Shown here piece by piece: positions 36,265 through 46,526 of a stretch of 64,000 nt of DNA. The stretch is taken from the NCBI RefSeq assembly GCF_026914185.1, contig NC_070560.1:4579501-4643500 (forward strand), read 5' to 3'. This stretch comes from Puccinia triticina (Eukaryota; Basidiomycota; Pucciniomycetes; Pucciniales; Pucciniaceae). The position numbers and the translations under genes are program-made. Within the stretch, counting starts at the first letter, position 1, and each line of letters begins with the position of its first letter. The notes under the pieces were generated by a model, which made no database searches, was not told the origin of the DNA, and was given only the letters and a program-made list of their open reading frames with translations.

Positions 36265-38121
36265 TAATCAAAAATGGTTATTTTCATGAGAAAAAGATGA
36301 TAAAATCAAGTTAAAGTTTACTTTAAGGCTTCAATTCATAATAGAAGTGATTGTAGAAGTAAGACTGGGTAACTGTAAGGCTACAATGGGTTATCTTTTG
36401 GAACTTTAAGGCTACAATGGGTTTTTATTTTAGGAAATTTAAGGCTACAATGGGCTATTTTTTTAGGTTAAATGCTGGATGATTCTTTGAATAAGGAAGA
36501 AAAAGTGATAGAAATCTTCTCAGAAGATTTAAATTTTTCAAACTTGTGGACATTGTTGTGCAACTGTGCAACAAAGACGTTGGGTAAGCCCCATTGTCTC
36601 ATTATCTCTCTAGTTATATCTTTTGATTGGAAAACCTTGGGATTTTTCGCCTTGTTCTGGGTAAGAATGGCAATGATACCTTCTATATCAGCCGTCAGTA
36701 TCTTGACAAATGGAAGATACTTGTCAAGGAGGTTCAATTCAAGATTGATTACGGACGCGCTGTCAGAATTGGACTTGGGGCAGGGGCTCCAGTGGGTAGA
36801 CAGATTCTGGAGTTTGCGTTTTGAAGAAATTATAACCGGAGGCGAGCGGAGCGGGCGGAGAAAAAGATTGGCTTAGCCGATAGCAGACAAATAGTCTGAA
36901 AAAAAGGACCAAATAACTTACTCAAAGGGGCTAATGTGCCTTCGCAGATAAGACAGTGGGCGGGCTCAAGTGCGCACACAGGAACAGATGGTCAAGACTG
37001 ATCATTTGTTTTCTTCTAGTCTAAGGTGGTTTAAATAGACTAGATACAATGTGTTTGACTTGTGGGTGTGAATAACTCAAGCATAATGAATAAGAAAAAT
37101 TTCACCGGAATAAAGGAGACATGAAACAAGTTTCAATCATTGAAAAAAAAAAGAAATGGTTAGGAGAGCTGAAACGAGTGAAATTCCAACACGTTTTTTT
37201 GACGCAGACAACTTCTTGAATTTCAAATCAGCAGGGGGGGTGTGAATGTCTTCTCCCGCCTTCCCTTCAACCTACAAAAGCAACCACCTGTCAGTGTTAT
37301 GAAAATTGATGGAAAAAAAGAGAGAAAATACAGACAATGGCATGGGCCCATTGTTGGACCATAGCAGTAGTCAGAGGTATATATTGAGTGGGATTGGTTG
37401 GTTTGATATGCACAGGCATTCTTGGTTTGTACTTCACGTTGGGCGAAGTATCTGAGTTGTATAAAGATTGATCACCTTGAAATCACCTGCCACGGTGATT
37501 GCTGAAGGATCAGATGGATTGATTGCCTTTGACAATGAGACTGATATCACAGCCTTTTAGGTCAAGACATGCTTCTTGACGTCAATGGCGGCCTTAGCTT
37601 GCTTCTTGGCGGTCTTGGGGTTAATCATGAGAAGTTCCAATGACGCCTTTGTGCGGTCTGGGCCAGTCAAAATGACGGCAGCAGTCCAGTGATTGAATGA
37701 AGACTCATCCGTGATTTGGTAGTCAGAGGACTTCTTGAACTCTTTGCCATCAGTAATAATAGAGGCCGAAGCGGCTGCACCGCTGCGGGGTTCAGATTTG
37801 CTGGTTTGTCCTTCTTCATGGCAGTAGATCACACTTTCATACATCTTCAGCCTTCAAATAACATATCCAAGCATTTGACACATTCAAACTTTTGGTTGAC
37901 TCTAACCTTGCCCAAAAAGGAATCCTGGGCAAATGAATATTGGCACACCCTCTAACACAAATGATCTTCTCTGGTAAGGTCATATTTCCTTGATGGTAAG
38001 AACAACAATTGAATCAAATGTATACTCATCAGCCCAAGCTTATATCTACAGACTACATGGATCTTTTTTAATAGGCCATTCAGATTTTTTCTTTTTCACA
38101 ATCAGATTTTTCTGATAGACA
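36265..38121. other. Gene-poor DNA with two small unassigned frames
   Basis: A triple GGCTACAATGGGTT direct repeat sits at 36375-36460. A minus-strand frame at 36737-36468 (89 codons, with TADIEGIIAILTQNKAK) and another at 37844-37557 (95 codons, with LELLMINPKTAKKQAKAAID) look mildly protein-like but match nothing I know; either may be a gene fragment. Nothing else is seen. Confidence 0.3.
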
Positions 38122-38129
38122 CTGAACCC

Positions 38130-38878
38130 TAAAGAATGTCAAATTGGACCCGGGTACCGGTTGGACCGCCGGTACCCGCGTGTTTTTTCCCAAAAACTGG
38201 TACCTGGCACCGCCTGGCGGGTACCAGCGGTACTTAAGGCAGGTACCACCAGTGCCTTTTTTCAATCTGGCTCCGCACACTTAAATTTTTTATAATTTCT
38301 AGCTATTTATTTATCATTGTCACACAATTTATATGACCTGCCTGTGATTCCCCTGACCCACGGTGTGGTGAACAGACTGGTACACGCGTGGGATCAAGTT
38401 TTGTTGTGCATGGCGCGCGCCAGCGGCTGTCATTAGGTCCCGCAACTCAATTAATTATGATTAGGTAATCTGATTGGGTCCCGCGACTCAATGAATTATG
38501 ATTAGGTAATCTGATTGGGTCCCGCTACTCAATCAAAGTTATGGCGAAGCTCTCAGCCCTCAAGGCCTTCTCAAGTTCAATGGTGCAGCGCGGCACATCC
38601 CCAAGGTGTTTCAGGATCTCCTCCCCCCCCCCTCTTTCCCTTCTTTTTGTCTGTTTTGTTCCAGTAACTGCCGACGGCCCAGCACCGGTTGGAGTTCCAC
38701 AATGGCTGCGGGACCATGATATGTGCTGAGCAGTACTTGCAGGGGTACCCGGGTACCACACCGCCTTTCCCCCAAAAAGAAGGCACCCGGCACCGCCTGG
38801 CGGGTACTATGCAGGCGCAGGTGGTACCCGCCAAGCAGTGCCGGGTACTGCCAAATGGGTACCAATTGACATTCTTTA
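38130..38878. mobile_element. Non-autonomous hAT-type element
   Basis: 749 bp, starting TAAAGAATGTCAAATTGG and ending CCAATTGACATTCTTTA, with a perfect 8-bp duplication CTGAACCC (38122-38129 and 38879-38886). GGTACCCG-rich blocks with CACCGCCTGGCGGGTAC lie just inside both ends, as in the element at 25686-26634. Confidence 0.84.
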
Positions 38879-39460
38879 CTGAACCCCCATCTCAACTTCT
38901 CATCAAGGGAACAATATGTAGCAAATGTACACCAGGAAAATTCTCCTTCATTCCCAGTGAAACAACCAGCAATACTTTTTCATTTTAATCCATTAATTAT
39001 CATTCATTGAAAATTCTTCCCAGATTAATCAGGGCAGAATTGTCAATGATTATTGCGCATCTCAGTTGTTGAATTCTTATCTTTGCCAATGTCTCATAAA
39101 GCCTCTGAGTTCTCAATCCTTCCAATTAAAAAACAACATCTGTTTTACACAGATTGCAATTAAAACACCAAAGAAAAGCCAGAAGCAAATCTCCTTGCAG
39201 ACCATAATTGTGGCTTTTCACCTGAAATTCAAGAATACTAGTCAAATCAACCTTGAACAATTGGAAAATAAGTTGTCCTGTCTGGCTTTGGTTTAAATGA
39301 TACAACCAGAAGGTAAAAATTCTATGTTGCTTTTTCCAAATGATGATCATCAAGAAGTGCCGCTTGCGTTGCGGAGCAAGGCTTCTGTTCCCTGGGGGCG
39401 ATGTAGGATAAACAGAGGAGAGGGTGGGGATGGAAAAAAATAAAGGACTGTTGGCAAGGT

Positions 39461-40446
39461 TCACAGGGACAACAACAGGACTTTTGGAGAGGTTTGCAGG
39501 GATGACATCAGCAAAGGCTGGAGCTGGTGGGTTGTTGATTGAGGGTAATGCGGGGGCAGGGAGGCACCACATGGGTGGGTGACTTTGTGCAGGACTGCTT
39601 CAGCATTGTTGTTGTGGAATGTACTGTTGAGCCGGTTGGTGGTCACGACGTCTGCCACACTCAACCCAAGCTCCTTGTCTAACGGCTTGCGGGTCTGGGT
39701 GCTCAACAACTCCTCAAATGTTGGGCTCAGTGCCATTGGCGGGGTGGGATCCTGCAGCAGCACAATAGATGAGGAAACATCCGGCACAGCGGGCTTGGGA
39801 GAGCTGGCCATCTCCAGGGCGGCGGTGTACACGATCTGGTCCAAAGTAAAACTGTTGATACTGCTGCTGCTCCTGGTCCCAGTAGTGGTGCTGTAGCTTG
39901 CGCTTTTGTTGTCAATGTTGATTCTGCTGTTCCTCACTCCCAATGCTGCTGCTGCTGCTGCTGCCCCCTCTGCCGCTGCTGTTGTTCTTGCTGCTCCCAC
40001 TCGCGCTGCTGATGAGAGAGATAGAGATCAACCGCGGGCCACCAAGGCCAGCCGGCGCAGGAGCAGGGGGATGAAGCAATCAGAAAGAGGGCATGAGGGA
40101 GAGTCTGAGTGGTCTGGGGAAGCTGGGAAACAAACAGCTTGGATGAGGATATGGGGGTGGAGAGGGATGTGCGGATGTTGTTGTTGTTGTTGGATGGGCC
40201 GCAGATGGGAAGAGGCAAAGGTTGTGCCAGGAAGAGGCAAAGGGCGTGCCAGGAAGAGGCAAAGGGCGTGCCAGGAAGAGGAAAAGAGTGTACCAGGAAG
40301 GTCCACACCACCCGCGTCCAGGGCCTATCCGCCCCGGCCTGCTCCTTCATTGTTTTGCGTACGTTCAGCATTGCCATCTTTGAGCGGGCAATATGCTTAT
40401 CAATGTGCACTTTGTCTTGCTGGTTCATCAGGACCGTGATGGGCAA
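39461..40446 (-). CDS. Low-complexity Ala/Ser/Gln-rich frame, uncertain
   Basis: On the minus strand, a 170-codon frame from 40446 (NQQDKVHIDKHIARSKMAML at its start) and a 179-codon frame from 40000 (poly-Ala start, then SFTLDQIVYTAALEMASSPK) overlap at 39934-40000. A CAG/CTG-type microsatellite at 39930-39990 and a 22-bp tandem repeat (40208-40295) make both frames fragile. They could be exons of a lineage-specific protein, a gag-like fragment, or chance frames. No domain is recognised. Confidence 0.25.
40208..40295. repeat. 22-bp tandem repeat, four units
   Basis: GGAAGAGGCAAAGG(G/T)(C/T)GTGCCA-type units repeated four times with a few changes. Confidence 0.8.
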
Positions 40447-41900
40447 TGGCTTTATTTTAGGTATCCCAAGGCCGTAGCAACCAATCCCTGGGTGGAAGAT
40501 GTTGCATGCTGATTAGATTTCAGGGGTGGGCAACCAGACAGTGACGTCAGGTCAAATGGGCAGCAATCTGTGATTTAATCATACTAAAGGGGGCCATACT
40601 GGTTGAGTCAATCTGAATGCCAAGGAGCAACGGTCCTGAACCCTGGTTGGGTGAATGCTGTAGCCACAATGAAAATTAAGTTTGTTGCAACAGTTGGCGT
40701 GGATTCAAGTGGCAGTGGCGGAAGTGACAGTAACAATCTGACAAAAAGAGTTGATTTGATAAAGAAGATAAAAGGTTGACTCCCCTTGGAGTGTGGTTTC
40801 CCCAGGCAATTGAAAATTCTGCACTTCCAACTATCCATTGTCCTCAACCCCTCCGCTGTTGCACGTGCACAGTTTGAGGGGCAAAGAGTGGGCCCCCCAC
40901 TGGTCAGAAGCCTTTACTGTGGGCAGGGGGCCTTCAAGTGCAACCTTTTTGACCCACGTGCTTGACGCGGGCTGGGGGTTGAGCCTGTGGACGCAGCACT
41001 TCTGCCGATGCTGGAGGGCTAGTTTGAGAATTCAGAGTGTTTTTTTGAGGAAAAGTTGCGGTTTTTGCATTTGTTTTTTGTACAATGGGGAAACCCTTGA
41101 TTTTTTTTTCTCATTTTGTGTATTTACAGGGAGAACCCTTGATCTTTTTTTGGAGGGTTCTGGAAAATCTGTGTCTTTAATGAACTTGGATTCATCGAGA
41201 CTTTCCACTCAATCTGTGGCAATCCTTTGACAATGGTGTTTCAAATAAGATTGCCAGTGTCATCAAACTGATCATTGCACTTGCTTGCAACAAACTCTTG
41301 GAAATCCTCAAGGGTCAAGGAAGCGGGAATTTTATTGGGAAAAGATTTGGCTTCTCAGATTTAAGCATCACCCACGTTGGTTTATTTGTTGACAAAAACT
41401 TTTTGTAGAACAACCTGAAACTAGTGTTGCAGTTGATCACCTGAGGCTGAAGACCAGAAAGGTGTTTCAGTATCACTATAATCTAGAGACAAAAAAAACT
41501 TACAGTTAATTGTGCCGGTTGGGGACCAAGCCCGCAAATCCACCATAATTCAGAGGCTGAAAAGTAACCTGCAGGAGGATTTTCCCTATTGAAAAGGTCA
41601 AGTCCAATCTGGGACATTTTTTTAGCAATAAAAAAAGGAAAACACTCAAGTCAATTGAAGGATGACTTTGAATGACTGGATTGTTAGGCAGGATCCTTCT
41701 GAATGGTGGGACAGGCTACAGCATCCTGAATGCTAGGACTGGGAACAGCCTTCCTGGCTTCCAGGGCCAAAGTGGAAATGATCAAGATGATCTGTATTTC
41801 ACAACACAAGGAAAAAACCAATAAATACAAATCATGGAATGCCATGATTTTTGCACAGCAAGCAGGACCATCCGTCCAAGCTTTCTGCAAAACACAATCA
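40447..41900. other. Non-coding DNA
   Basis: No gene or clear repeat seen; frames are short and featureless. Confidence 0.35.
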
Positions 41901-42126
41901 CTGTGAAAAAAAACTCAAGAAACTACTGCCAGTTGACATGCAATATTACAAAGGCGCCTGTGTAATATTGCATATGAACTGGCAGCAGTTTCTTGAGTTT
42001 TTTTTACAGTGAATATGTCACTGTTTACATAAAATCATAAAGCCAATTTTGGCTGGGAGATGTCAGTGTGCATGAAACTTAAAATAACATCTCCCAGCCA
42101 AAATTGCAGTTTATGATTTTATGTAA
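41901..42126. repeat. Two adjacent long hairpins
   Basis: First hairpin 41901-42010: CTGTGAAAAAAAACTCAAG pairs with the complementary CTTGAGTTTTTTTTACAG, and the inner arm TTGACATGCAATATTA pairs with TAATATTGCATATGAA. Second hairpin 42025-42126: TTACATAAAATCATAAA and GGCTGGGAGATGT pair with ACATCTCCCAGCC and TTTATGATTTTATGTAA. Both look like small MITEs; no target duplications are clear. Confidence 0.6.
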
Positions 42127-42789
42127 AAAAATCTTATGCAATTTTGAACACCATAAGCCAACCAACCAAAAACCATCAGCTTTGGGAGCAAATGAAGACA
42201 GTTTGGTTGGATATAAACACCTGTTGACAATAAGAACTCGGCTGGATAAAACATCCGCTCCATGAACGCTTATTTAGCAACCAGACATTTCCAAATGACT
42301 TTGGTTTCAGGTTTTTTCAGGGTGATTGTCAAACATTTGACAAGGTTACAGTGAGCACCTGTGGTGCTGAGAAGTACTTAGGTTGAGTCGTACAGTTTCT
42401 CTTGAATCTCATGCAGAAACACACCTGGTTTGAGTTGTACAAGCTCAATCATAAAGGCACATTCATCTTGAGAGAGGGCCCCTGGTTGGGCACAGGTTTT
42501 GTAAGAATCTGGGTCCCTGATCACACACCAAGTTTCTTGGTAAAGATCCAGCCATCAAGCAAACAACTGCTGCGAAATTGAACATCCAAGAAGCCGGCGA
42601 ATTTCTGGAAAAGACAGGCCCTTGAGGGCCATTCGGACGGCATGAACCTTTGTATCCAGAGCGTAGGGCCGGAAACCCATTGCGTGATGCGTATTTGTGA
42701 GGCCACCGTTGTTGAGAGAAGCGGACTGAAGGCTGCAGTGTTGGTTGTTGTGGTGGTGATTGGATGGGGTGGGACACTTGCCAATGCTT

Positions 42790-43168
42790 GATCACAGCAA
42801 GGCAAGTGATATCGTGGCCCTCCCGCCAAGAAATTGCAATCCTCGGGTCTCCACATTGCCTTTAGCTCCCTTATAAACCAGCTTGCTTCAGGTCATTGCG
42901 CACTGAATTACCATTTGTTTCGCATCCACAGGACACCCGACCCCCTCTGCCCCAATTGCAGGGCTAGGGAAACGGTAGTTCATTTCATGAACTTTTGCCC
43001 ACAGGCCAGGTGCCCCAGGGTGTCTCTTAGGAGGCACTTATGATCTCTTTGGATTTGCTTCAAAGCGGAACGGCTTGATTTGGTCCTCGGCAACTGGAAG
43101 GCTGAAGCGGCCTTGCCAAGATTTCTTCAAGACTCAAGACAATTCTTGGATCATTTTCCCAAATAACT
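42790..43168 (+). pseudogene. 3' end of a Tad1-like LINE ORF2
   Basis: Frame 42834-43043 has SLINQLASGHCALNYHLFRI followed by a zinc-knuckle CPNCRARETVVHFMNFC (C-x2-C-x8-H-x4-C), the signature at the C-terminus of fungal non-LTR retrotransposon reverse transcriptases. After a frame change the typical tail continues (CFKAERLDLVLGNWK, then FLQDSRQFLDHFPK, ending about 43168). Only the terminal ~120 codons survive. Confidence 0.75.
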
Positions 43169-43360
43169 ACTCCCCCCTCCGATTCCCTTTGTTTTCCACA
43201 TTTGCTTTTTCTTTTCTTATTTTGTTTTCCTCAAATCTTTAAAATCTACTCTCAATATCCTTCCGCCCTTATAGCACTAGCATATTTGTAGTGGTGTTTG
43301 ATTTTATCATGTGTTTTGTCTTCTCACATTGTTGTTACTCAGATTCATAGTGTGCAATGC

Positions 43361-43750
43361 CAACAAAGGGTAGTTACGCTACGCGTAACGCGTAGATAAC
43401 AGTAACGTAACAGAATTTTTGCCGTTATCTACGTGTTACGCGTAACGGCGGTGCGATTACGTTAGCCCACCATATTAAGCCCTTTTTTTTTATGCTTGTT
43501 GCGTTATCCGGGCGCGCAGAGCCCCTGAGAACGGGCAAAAAATGAGGCTAAAAAAGCCTTAAATGGTCCGTTATCGCGTTATCCGGGGGATAACGCGATA
43601 ACGGGCCTCAAAAATGAGGCCCATTGCGTTACGCGCAAGGCCTGAAATGTCCCCGTTACTAGTAAAGTAACGGGGGGGCCCGGATAACGGGGGTAGTTAT
43701 GTTACCAAAATCGCGCGGATAACGCAACGTAACGTAACTACCCTTTGTTG
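43361..43750. mobile_element. Fold-back element, CAACAAAGGGTAGTTACG family (copy 3)
   Basis: 390 bp, ends CAACAAAGGGTAGTTACG / CGTAACTACCCTTTGTTG, with a perfect 7-bp duplication GCAATGC (43354-43360 and 43751-43757). The interior matches copies 1 and 2. Confidence 0.86.
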
Positions 43751-43929
43751 GCAATGCCATAGGCCAAATTACACTTAAAAAATAAAATAAAATAAAAAAA
43801 GTGATATCAATTGCCGCTGTGGGTGGCAAAAACCAAAGTCAAAATAGGCTGCTGTGCAGCGTAAGCACATAACTCTAAGTAATTGGATGCCTCATTTGTC
43901 CAAGCATTCTTGAAAACACAATACCATAA

Positions 43930-44472
43930 GTCACCAAGAAGACTATGTACTCCTCTCGATGAGCGGGTCCGTTCCGGTCATTGAGATTAATGACTTGACC
44001 TGAACGGACCCGGTCTTTGAGCGGAGTACAAACTCCCCTTGATGACCGGGTCCCTTCCGGTTATTGAGAGTATAACATGCTCCCCTCACCGGTTCCCTGC
44101 GGTCATCGAGGAGTAACCACTGCCCTTGATGACCGGGTCCGGTCCTCATCGGGAGGGAGTGCGCACTGCCGTCGATGACATGTTTGTTCTGGTCATCGAG
44201 GGGAGTGTTTACCCCTCTCGTTGACCAGAGCGGATCCGTTCATCGAGGGGCTACATATTCTTTTCATCATCAAGAGGGAGTGCATAAGTTTGTCCTGGTC
44301 ATCGAGAGGAGTGTTTTTCTCCTCTCAATGACCGGAACGGACCCGATCATCGAGGCAAGTGTTTACTCCCCTCCATGACCGGAGCGGACCCGGTCATCGA
44401 GCAAAGTATGTGCTCCTCTCGATGACCGGAGCGACCCGGTCATCGAGAGGAGTACATAGTCTTCTTGGTGAC
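43930..44472. mobile_element. Palindromic-satellite element inside the right inverted arm
   Basis: 543 bp with inverted ends GTCACCAAGAAGACTATG / CATAGTCTTCTTGGTGAC. The core is a tandem array of ~50-60 bp units made of TGACCGG(G)TCC..., CCGGTCATCGAG and GAGTACA/TGTACTC. The insertion lies within the right inverted arm of the 33788-45202 interval: removing it brings TACCATAA next to TTAATCTGCACTTC, as in the left arm. No exact target duplication can be defined. Confidence 0.65.
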
Positions 44473-44503
44473 CGTTAATCTGCACTTCATGTGTGTGCTG
44501 GCC

Positions 44504-45063
44504 CGAACTTAGCTAAGTCCCTCGATCGGAGGCGCGCCAGCGCTGTCGCGAAGCGACCCTCCGAAGAAGGGACTTACGCCCTACCTCGCAAAACAGTAGG
44601 CAGCAGAAATCCCATTTGGCTGGGGAAAATTTTCAGAATTTTCAACTCTTGATATCTTGACTCAAGTAAAAGCCATCAAGAATCTGAGCAGACAGATTTG
44701 TCCGCCTACATCTGCCCTTTCACTTTCCACCTTCCTGAGGTCGGATCCCTCCAAAAACACTCTTGAATCCCAAATGAAACAAAAAGGAGTTCATGGGTTT
44801 TGGGAGGGCATTGTTCAAACAGGCCTGGGTCAAAGCCATACTTTTGACACCTGTCAAAACCTAGCAGCTCTTATTTTTTTTTCAAAAAAATCAAGCTCAT
44901 GTGTTACAGATAAAAGAAAGATACCAGCAGAGAGCCATGCTTCTTGGCTATCTCTTGAAGCAGCTGACTTGGCCCCAGCTGTCCTTGCGTAGCCTCAACG
45001 GAGGGACAAGCAAAAAAAAGCTGAAAACAGACATCTGCTGCCTACTCTTTTGCGAGGTAGGGC

Positions 45064-45096
<33 letters not shown>

Positions 45097-45137
45097 AACG
45101 CTCGCGCGCCTCCGATCGAGGGACTTAGCTAAGTTCG
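44504..45137. mobile_element. Non-autonomous Mutator-like element, 9-bp TSD
   Basis: 634 bp with near-perfect terminal inverted repeats of more than 80 bp (starting CGAACTTAGCTAAGTCCC and ending GGGACTTAGCTAAGTTCG) and a perfect 9-bp duplication GTGCTGGCC (44495-44503 and 45138-45146). A 9-bp duplication and long inverted repeats suit a Mutator-like element. The interior is unrelated AT-rich filler without a transposase. It interrupts the right arm of the 11.4-kb interval. Confidence 0.85.
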
Positions 45138-45225
45138 GTGCTGGCCGGTCATCGGGGGAGTGTGTAGACTCCACTCAATGACCGGGCTGTGCCGGCCATC
45201 GGTACGACAGCAATTACCTTGTTTG

Positions 45226-45720
45226 CCTATCTCCAAGAGCGTCACTGCGTTTGGAAGAGAGATAATCCAGATCACTGAAAATTTCCCTCCTTCACTTTAA
45301 TACCCTTGATCAGCGTAGTCACCTTGTTGCACCCGTTTGTCCACGTTTTTCGTTTGTTAGGAAGTCGAGCAAGTATTCTAACGTCAGCTACGTCGAGCAA
45401 GTATACTAACGTCAATGGCTACGCCAAGCGGCCATCTCCGACCTCCTCCAGAACCGCATTGACCTCTCCCAACTTGTGATCACTAAGGACCTGGCCAAGG
45501 CCGACTACGCCGCCAAACAGGCCCACGTCAAGCTGGCCAAATGGATGAAAATGCGGAGTGCCGGCAATGCACCCGCACTGGGAGACGTGCGAGGCGCTTC
45601 GCACCGCGCTCCCCGGCAGGCGTGCTAAGTTCGAAGAGAAATCAGAAGATACCTTGTACGTCCTAGAGAAGTTGCATGCACTATATGAACACTTTTTACC
45701 AGAGACACTTCGCCATTAGT
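45226..45720 (+). pseudogene. POL3: DNA polymerase delta catalytic subunit fragments
   Basis: Three blocks match the catalytic subunit of DNA polymerase delta, in order but with intervening material missing. PISKSVTAFGREIIQITE is at 45226-45279. [20 protein letters not shown], then [19 protein letters not shown] and APALGD, lie within about 45428-45580. After a frame change, FEEKSEDTLYVLEK lies at about 45631-45672. In intact genes the first two blocks are separated by well over a hundred residues, and an R-VAYV-type strand normally follows GD. It is a gene fragment or processed/captured pseudogene, not functional here, lying immediately beside the right end of the 33788-45202 interval. Confidence 0.82.
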
Positions 45721-46526
45721 GCTAGCATGAACCATAAATGTACATATCCATATGGAGTCACTATCTAACTTGGGGTAAACCGTCAAGGGGGAGGCAGCAC
45801 ACGTTATGATGATGATGGCTTTGTAATGCAAGCTATGTACTGTATGTTGCTTCTAAGTCATATGAAAATATCTGTCATATTGTTTCCTTTGCTCTATTGA
45901 ATATTCTCTATGGCTGTATTTAGGCTTAAAAGGTCAGGAGTGTTCAGCACTTGATACCAATTTTATAACAGCTCAAGATCTAACAAAAACTGCCTGACGG
46001 TCGTTGATGACCATTTGAAAGTACAAGTTGTTAAAGTCTTTCACGTCCGGACTTGAGGTAACTTAATATCCCTTCATCAACTGAAGGAAGAGACATAAAC
46101 CGCCATTTCATTAATCATTTATATTTTGGGAAAGTAGGATCATAAATCGCTCACCCTTTTCTCTTGTGTCTGGAAAGTGAGTTTCTTGGTGCTTGCAGGG
46201 GCTGCTGCCTTACATTCAGTCTTTGCCATTGAACATGTCGACGCTTGATCAACCAGACAGTCTTCTTGCAGCGTAGCACTGATGGACATGATCTGGATGG
46301 GACACGCTTTTGTTGTCAGCGCATACTCTTGCAGGTGTTCAACATCGACAGATCGAGGCTTACGGGACCAAATAGATGTAATTCGGCGCTCAGAGACCTG
46401 ATTTCAGATGCTCGAAAGATGTTAGCCCGACAAGGATATTTGGTACACACGAATTATTAACCAATCCTCACATCATGGTGTAGCCGATTCCCGCCCCCTT
46501 TGTGTTGCGTAGACAAAGCGAGATAC
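45721..46526. other. Intergenic DNA and possible 3' exons of the minus-strand gene
   Basis: No clear gene. The minus strand around 46440-46210 could hold the C-terminal exon(s) of the DUF6534-like gene, but I could not anchor them. Confidence 0.3.

Larger units (their letters stand above)
33788..45202. mobile_element. 11.4-kb interval bounded by long inverted repeats
   Basis: The left arm (33788-33892, from CCAATGGCCGGCACAG) is matched in inverted orientation at the right, once two later insertions are set aside. The right arm pieces are 45202-45147, 44503-44473 and 43929 leftward. The arm reads continuously in both copies through CACATGAAGTGCAGATTAA and then TTATGGTATT. TA follows the right end (45203-45204), while TG precedes the left end (33786-33787). 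An IS630/Tc1-type transposase relic lies near the left end. This could be a decayed large DNA transposon, or an inverted duplication made another way. It has since collected fold-back elements, a LINE fragment and hAT MITEs. Confidence 0.6.
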
